NCBI GenBank assembly: GCA_004555705.1
Contig: SFHI01000013.1
Coordinates: forward strand, 1 to 24,399
Direction of reading: 5' to 3'
DNA length: 24,399 bases
Source of the DNA: Clostridiales bacterium
GTDB lineage: Bacteria; Bacillota; Clostridia; Oscillospirales; Oscillospiraceae
The translations under genes and the position numbers were made by a program. Shown here in pieces: positions 20,893-24,399 of the stretch. Position 1 is the stretch's first letter. Every line of letters begins with the position of its first letter. A model generated the notes under the pieces. It was given only the letters and a program-made list of their open reading frames with translations, searched no databases and was not told the DNA's origin.

Positions 20893-23436
20893 TCAGCTTT
20901 TTCCCAGATTCTTCCGCATTTCCGCCTCCGCGGCCTCCACTTCCTCTTTTAACTCCCGGGCGGACATGCGCAGCACGCCGGAGCGGAAGGAGCTGAGCTG
21001 GACCAGGCTGTCGGAGGAGGCCACATACACGGCGTAGCTGGTGCCGATCCGTGCCGCCAGTTCCTCGATGTACCGGTCGGCAGTCTCCCCCTCCCGGGTG
21101 TAGACGATCTGCAGGCCCTGGAGCCGCTCCTTCTCCCCTGGGTTTCCGGGCCTCGCGTAGCCGTCGAACACCACCACCATCCGGCAGCCCCGCAGGGAGG
21201 CGTAGTTCGCCAGATGGTCGCACAGTCTCCGCCGGGCCGCGTCCAGATCGGATTTCGCGGTTTCCGCCAGCTCCTCCCATGCGAAAATCACGTTGTACCC
21301 GTCCACAAGGATGTACTTTTCCCTGGGGGGCCGGATGGTCACCTCCGCCGTGGCGGGGATGTTCCGGGAGACAGCGCCGTACTGGGGCCGCCGGATGGGG
21401 CCGAACTCCCGCTCCATGATCTTCTCCAACTCCCGGTCGTCGGCGGGGGTGAGATTGCGGGTGATGAGCTCCGGCTCCCGGCGTTCCTTTAACCCGCTTT
21501 CCAGGTGCATATATTCCGGCACCTTGTCCCATTTCACGTTGAACCCAGCCCCGTGGGCGCAGAAAACGGAATCCGGGGTGTTGGGGAGATCCGCCTCCGG
21601 GTCGTATCCGGCTTCGGCGATCACCGCTTCCGGATTGTGGCAGGGCTCGTAGCCCCGCAGCGTCAGCTGCAGCTGGCCCCGGCCCTGGGTGAAGGCCGCC
21701 AGGGTATCGGCGTAGTCCCGAATCTCCGACGCGGGCACCTTCCCCTTCAGCACCGAATCCCCGCCCACCGGCTCGGGAGCCTCGAATACCCCCGCCATGG
21801 CCCGGATGTCCGTGATCACCCGGCCGATCTGGGCCGTGGGGCAGCGGACAGCAAAATCGTACCAGGGCTCCAAGAGCTTGCATTTCGCCTGCATCAACCC
21901 CTGGCGCACCGCCCGGTAGGTGGCCTGGCGGAAGTCCCCGCCCTCGGTGTGCTTTAAGTGGGCCTTGCCCACCAGCAGCGTGATGCGCATATCCGTAATG
22001 GGCGCGCCGGTGAGGACACCCCGGTGGGTTTTCTCCGCCAGGTGGGTAAGGATCAGGTTCTGGTAGTTCCCGTCCAGAATGTCCAGGGAGCAGGCGGTGT
22101 CAAAGTGAAGTCCGCTGCCCGGTGCTCCCGGCTCCAGCAGCAGATGCACCTCGGCGTAGTGGCGCAGCGGCTCATAGTGTCCCACGCCCTCCACCGTGTT
22201 TTCGATGGTCTCCTTGTAGAATATCCGCCGGTCCTCCAGCTGTACGTCCAGGCCGAACCGCTCCTTCACCAGGCTCCGGAACACCTCCAGCTGCACCCGG
22301 CCCATGATCTGCACCTGAATGACGCTCCCCTGCATCAGAAGATGCAGCTGGGGGTCCTCTTCCTCCAGAAGCCGCAGCTTTCCAAAGGCAGCCACCGGGT
22401 CCACACCCCCGGGAAGCCGAACCCGGTAGGTCATTACCGGCTCCAGCAGGGGGCTTTCTCCGGCACGCTCCGCCCCCAGGGCCTGTCCGGCCCAGGTTTC
22501 CGTCAGTCCCGTTACCGCAGCAACCTCCCCGGGGGAAAGCGCCTCCGGCGCAGTGAATTTATCCCCGGAGTAGACCCGCAGCTGATTGATTTTCTCCTCC
22601 CGGCGCTCCCCTTTTCGGTTAACATAACTCAAAGTCTGCCGCACCCGGAGGGAGCCCCCCGTGACCTTCAGCCAGGTAAGCCGGTTTCCCGCCGGGTCCC
22701 GGGAGATTTTGAACACCCGGGCGGCGAATTCCGCCCCCCACGCCTGCCGGGGGGCCAGAGCGTCCAGCAGCGTGAGCAGCTCCTTCACCCCCTGAAGCCT
22801 CAGGGCGGAGCCAAACAGGCAGGGAAACAGCTTCCGATGCTCCACCAGTCCCCGCAGATTCCCCTCGGTCACGGTACCGGAGGCGAGATAGGTTTCCAGC
22901 AGCGCCTCGTCACACATGGCGGCGTTCTCCGCGATTTCCTCCGGTGCCGCGTTAAAATCCACGCAGGCCGGGCTGAGCCTGCCGCGCAGCTCCTCCAGCA
23001 ACGCGGCCCGGTCCGTTCCGGGAAGATCCATTTTGTTGACGAACAGGATCACGGGCACATGATACCGCTCCAGAAGATGCCACAGCGTCAGGGTGTGGGC
23101 CTGGACGGAATCGGTGCCGCTGATGACCAGCACAGCGCAGTCCAGGATTCCCAGGGTGCGCTCCATCTCCGCGGAAAAGTCTGCGTGGCCCGGGGTGTCC
23201 ACCAGAGTCAGTCTCCGGTGCTCCGTTTCCAGAATGGCCTGTTTGGAGAAAATAGTGATCCCCCGTTCCCGTTCCAGCGGCTCCGTGTCCAGAAAGGAAT
23301 CCCCGTGATCCACCCGCCCCAGGCTCCTCCTGGCCCCGCTCTCATAGAGCATCGCTTCGGAAAGCGTAGTCTTCCCCGCATCCACATGGGCCAACACACC
23401 AATACCACAGGTTGTCTTTTTCGGCTGCTCAGGCAT
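20893..23436 (-). CDS. TetM-like translational GTPase fused to a YacP/Rae1-type NYN nuclease domain
   Basis: An 847-residue two-part protein. Residues 1-~690 form an EF-G/TetM-type translational GTPase. G1 AHVDAGKTT (16-24), G2 RGIT (58-61), G3 DTPGH (80-84), G4 NKMD (134-137) and the G5-like GSA (209-211) are intact, followed by domains II to V (about 235-650; LLEPWYDFAV at 521-530 opens domain IV). After a linker, residues ~707-847 form a NYN/PIN nuclease domain like YacP/Rae1: VDGYN (Asp712), VVFDGY (Asp758), ETADRYIE (Glu784, Asp787) and ASSDS (Asp809) supply the expected acidic metal site. TetM-type factors bind the ribosome near the A site, and Rae1 cleaves mRNA there, so the fusion may target a nuclease to ribosomes. 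Tetracycline protection is possible but not indicated. AAAGGGGG precedes the ATG. Confidence 0.88.
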   Translation of the reverse strand: MPEQPKKTTCGIGVLAHVDAGKTTLSEAMLYESGARRSLGRVDHGDSFLDTEPLERERGITIFSKQAILETEHRRLTLVDTPGHADFSAEMERTLGILDCAVLVISGTDSVQAHTLTLWHLLERYHVPVILFVNKMDLPGTDRAALLEELRGRLSPACVDFNAAPEEIAENAAMCDEALLETYLASGTVTEGNLRGLVEHRKLFPCLFGSALRLQGVKELLTLLDALAPRQAWGAEFAARVFKISRDPAGNRLTWLKVTGGSLRVRQTLSYVNRKGERREEKINQLRVYSGDKFTAPEALSPGEVAAVTGLTETWAGQALGAERAGESPLLEPVMTYRVRLPGGVDPVAAFGKLRLLEEEDPQLHLLMQGSVIQVQIMGRVQLEVFRSLVKERFGLDVQLEDRRIFYKETIENTVEGVGHYEPLRHYAEVHLLLEPGAPGSGLHFDTACSLDILDGNYQNLILTHLAEKTHRGVLTGAPITDMRITLLVGKAHLKHTEGGDFRQATYRAVRQGLMQAKCKLLEPWYDFAVRCPTAQIGRVITDIRAMAGVFEAPEPVGGDSVLKGKVPASEIRDYADTLAAFTQGRGQLQLTLRGYEPCHNPEAVIAEAGYDPEADLPNTPDSVFCAHGAGFNVKWDKVPEYMHLESGLKERREPELITRNLTPADDRELEKIMEREFGPIRRPQYGAVSRNIPATAEVTIRPPREKYILVDGYNVIFAWEELAETAKSDLDAARRRLCDHLANYASLRGCRMVVVFDGYARPGNPGEKERLQGLQIVYTREGETADRYIEELAARIGTSYAVYVASSDSLVQLSSFRSGVLRMSARELKEEVEAAEAEMRKNLGKS

Positions 23437-23442
23437 GATGTC

Positions 23443-23490
23443 AGCCCCCTTTCACAATCAATTTTTCGTATTATACCATGAAAGGGGGCT
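23443..23490 (-). promoter_or_regulatory. Promoter and flanking 12-bp inverted repeat of the GTPase-NYN gene
   Basis: On the minus strand an extended -10 (TGG-TATAAT, hexamer at 23475-23470) is preceded by a weak TCGACT -35. AGCCCCCTTTCA (23443-23454) and TGAAAGGGGGCT (23479-23490) are perfect inverted repeats. One overlaps the ribosome binding site, the other the spacer between -35 and -10. Confidence 0.6.
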
Positions 23491-23553
23491 ATAGTCGATA
23501 GATCGGCGCGGATTTTTCTTATATTTGTGGTATTGCCCGCCTATGGCGGATCG

Positions 23554-23700
23554 TTACCTTGGAAGGTTTGGGTAAATGTGAATATGCACTTCCCCCTCGG
23601 GTTCTCGATAAATTGTTGCCCTTCTCATAACCAGTTTCCATAGGCTATTCTTCTCCCCCACAGTAAGTGCGTCATAGCTATCCAGAATGTGCTGGATTGT
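23554..23700 (-). pseudogene. Large serine recombinase C-terminal remnant
   Basis: On the minus strand the frame reads TIQHILDSYDAL, TVGEKNSLWKLV, MRRATIYREPEGEVHIHIYP and NLPR before TAA (23554-23556). The pattern ILDSYDxLxxxEKNxLxKxV...YPNLP resembles the extreme C-terminus of large serine recombinases common in Firmicutes mobile elements. No resolvase domain, zinc ribbon or start is present, and upstream in this frame the sequence turns into hairpin and terminator DNA. It is read as a scar of a lost mobile element. Confidence 0.55.
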
Positions 23701-23808
23701 CAGAATGAGAAGCTGCCGAAAGAAACGGTGATTTCATTTGAGGAGTAGCGCGAGAGAGTAGTGTCGCTTCGGCGGGACGGAGGATGATATCCCTTCGGAA
23801 TCCCAGAT

Positions 23809-23868
23809 GCGTTTTGAAATGAGTACCCACAAATGGAAAATGGTTTGTGGGTATTCATTCCAAAACGC
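23809..23868. repeat. 60-bp hairpin (GCGTTTTG ... CAAAACGC)
   Basis: Arms of about 26 bp: GCGTTTTGAAATGAGTACCC and on, versus GGGTATTCATTCCAAAACGC at the right, with CACAAA/TTTGTG inside and a short loop around TGGAAAATG. Only about three mismatches. It directly abuts the terminator at 23869. No ORF is convincing across it. Confidence 0.8.
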
Positions 23869-23917
23869 AAAAATCCCCAGGGCATCATCCGATAAGGAGA
23901 AGCCTGGGGATTTTTTA
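23869..23917 (-). terminator. Bidirectional intrinsic terminator downstream of rubrerythrin
   Basis: AATCCCCAGG and CCTGGGGATT pair around a 22-base loop, with an A-run at 23869-23873 and TTTTTT at 23911-23916. Read on the minus strand it ends in ATTTTTG, so it can stop transcripts from the rubrerythrin gene. Confidence 0.75.
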
Positions 23918-23993
23918 TACCGCACTCATAAAACGGCTGAGGTCATTCGTGTGTCATGCGGCCCAGCCGCCGTTCATCTGCAGACGATCTCCC

Positions 23994-24399
23994 TTAGTAG
24001 TTCTCCTTGCGAACCTCAAAGTAGGCCTGCGGATGCTTGCAGACGGGACACACGTCGGGAGCCTTGGTGCCAACCACCAGATGACCGCAGTTGCGGCACT
24101 CCCACATGGTGACGCCGCTCTTCTCAAAGACAGCCTTGGTCTGCACATTCTTCAGCAGTGCGCGGTAACGCTCTTCGTGAGCCTTCTCGATAGCAGCAAC
24201 CCCACGGAACTGCTCGGCAAGATCGTGGAAGCCTTCCTCGTCAGCTTCCTTCGCCATTCGGTCATACATATCCGTCCACTCGGCATTCTCGCCCTCGGCA
24301 GCATGGAGCAGGTTCTCAGCGGTATCGCCCAACTCGCCCAGAGCCTTGAACCACAGCTTTGCGTGCTCTTTTTCGTTTTCCGCGGTCTGGAGGAACAGG
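23994..24399 (-). CDS. Rubrerythrin, partial (5' end outside the window)
   Basis: The visible 135 codons are the C-terminal part of a rubrerythrin, a non-haem di-iron peroxidase of anaerobes. The frame stays open to the window edge. It contains the second half of the ferritin-like domain (TAENEKEHAKLWFKAL with the ExxH iron-ligand motif, then FRGVAAIEKAHEERY with a second ExxH), followed by a C-terminal rubredoxin-like domain with MWECRNCGHLV and APDVCPVCKHPQAYF supplying the four iron-binding cysteines. The role is oxidative-stress defence by reduction of hydrogen peroxide. The true start is right of position 24399, since an internal TTG in the visible part is not the beginning. Confidence 0.93.
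   Translation of the reverse strand, partial: LFLQTAENEKEHAKLWFKALGELGDTAENLLHAAEGENAEWTDMYDRMAKEADEEGFHDLAEQFRGVAAIEKAHEERYRALLKNVQTKAVFEKSGVTMWECRNCGHLVVGTKAPDVCPVCKHPQAYFEVRKENY

Noticed and set aside
20893..23436. Acquired tetracycline resistance gene (tetM/O/W)
   Set aside because: The C-terminal nuclease fusion, chromosomal housekeeping context and absence of mobile-element genes around it argue against a classical resistance determinant.

Overview
The window looks like the chromosome of a GC-rich, spore-forming Clostridia bacterium, probably a gut Oscillospirales/Oscillospiraceae-type organism. This rests on the 3' half of a sporulation sigma factor K gene, AGGAGG-type ribosome binding sites, Gram-positive-type genes (single-chain class II glycyl-tRNA synthetase, class II CCA-adding enzyme, TetM-like GTPase) and high-GC third codon positions. 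No species can be named from the sequence alone.

Left part (1-2621): the end of a skin-like intervening element. A large serine recombinase (461-2269) stops exactly where the reading frame of the C-terminal ~118 residues of SigK begins (2265-2621). The TGA of the recombinase lies in the sequence AATGA, inside the Asn-Glu-Ile-Leu codons of sigK. The 5' half of sigK is expected to the left of the window. A tyrosine-integrase remnant (206-313) lies within the element.

2657-7240: a sugar-acid module on the + strand: a GntR/FadR-type regulator, its terminator, a strong promoter, an IlvD/Edd-family dehydratase, and a GntP-family permease closed by a terminator. Together they suggest uptake and dehydration of an aldonate-type acid under GntR control.

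7589-15833: minus-strand genes: a membrane-anchored CapA-like phosphoesterase-fold protein, a secreted ComEC-like metallo-beta-lactamase (MBL) protein, a short-chain dehydrogenase, the CCA-adding enzyme translationally coupled to a small membrane protein, and an acyl-CoA synthetase. 16255-18899 on the + strand carries a PlsC-type acyltransferase and glycyl-tRNA synthetase. 19308-20332 carries a ribbon-helix-helix regulator divergent from a small ORF, and a PsiE-like membrane protein. 20893-23436 encodes a TetM-like translational GTPase fused to a YacP/Rae1-like NYN nuclease domain. The right edge holds a partial rubrerythrin.

The most striking non-coding structure is a family of concentric inverted-repeat elements. 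Between 5.5 and 20.9 kb, nearly every intergenic gap of about 180 bp or more holds one copy, ten in all. Each has outer arms AAATTGGTGTTTG / CAAACACCAATTT (or a GTTG variant) enclosing one of three interchangeable palindromic cores. Two copies have a further outer shell of AATTGACAATTGACAATT / its complement. The arms supply stop codons or the last residues of adjacent genes, and in one case a -35 hexamer.
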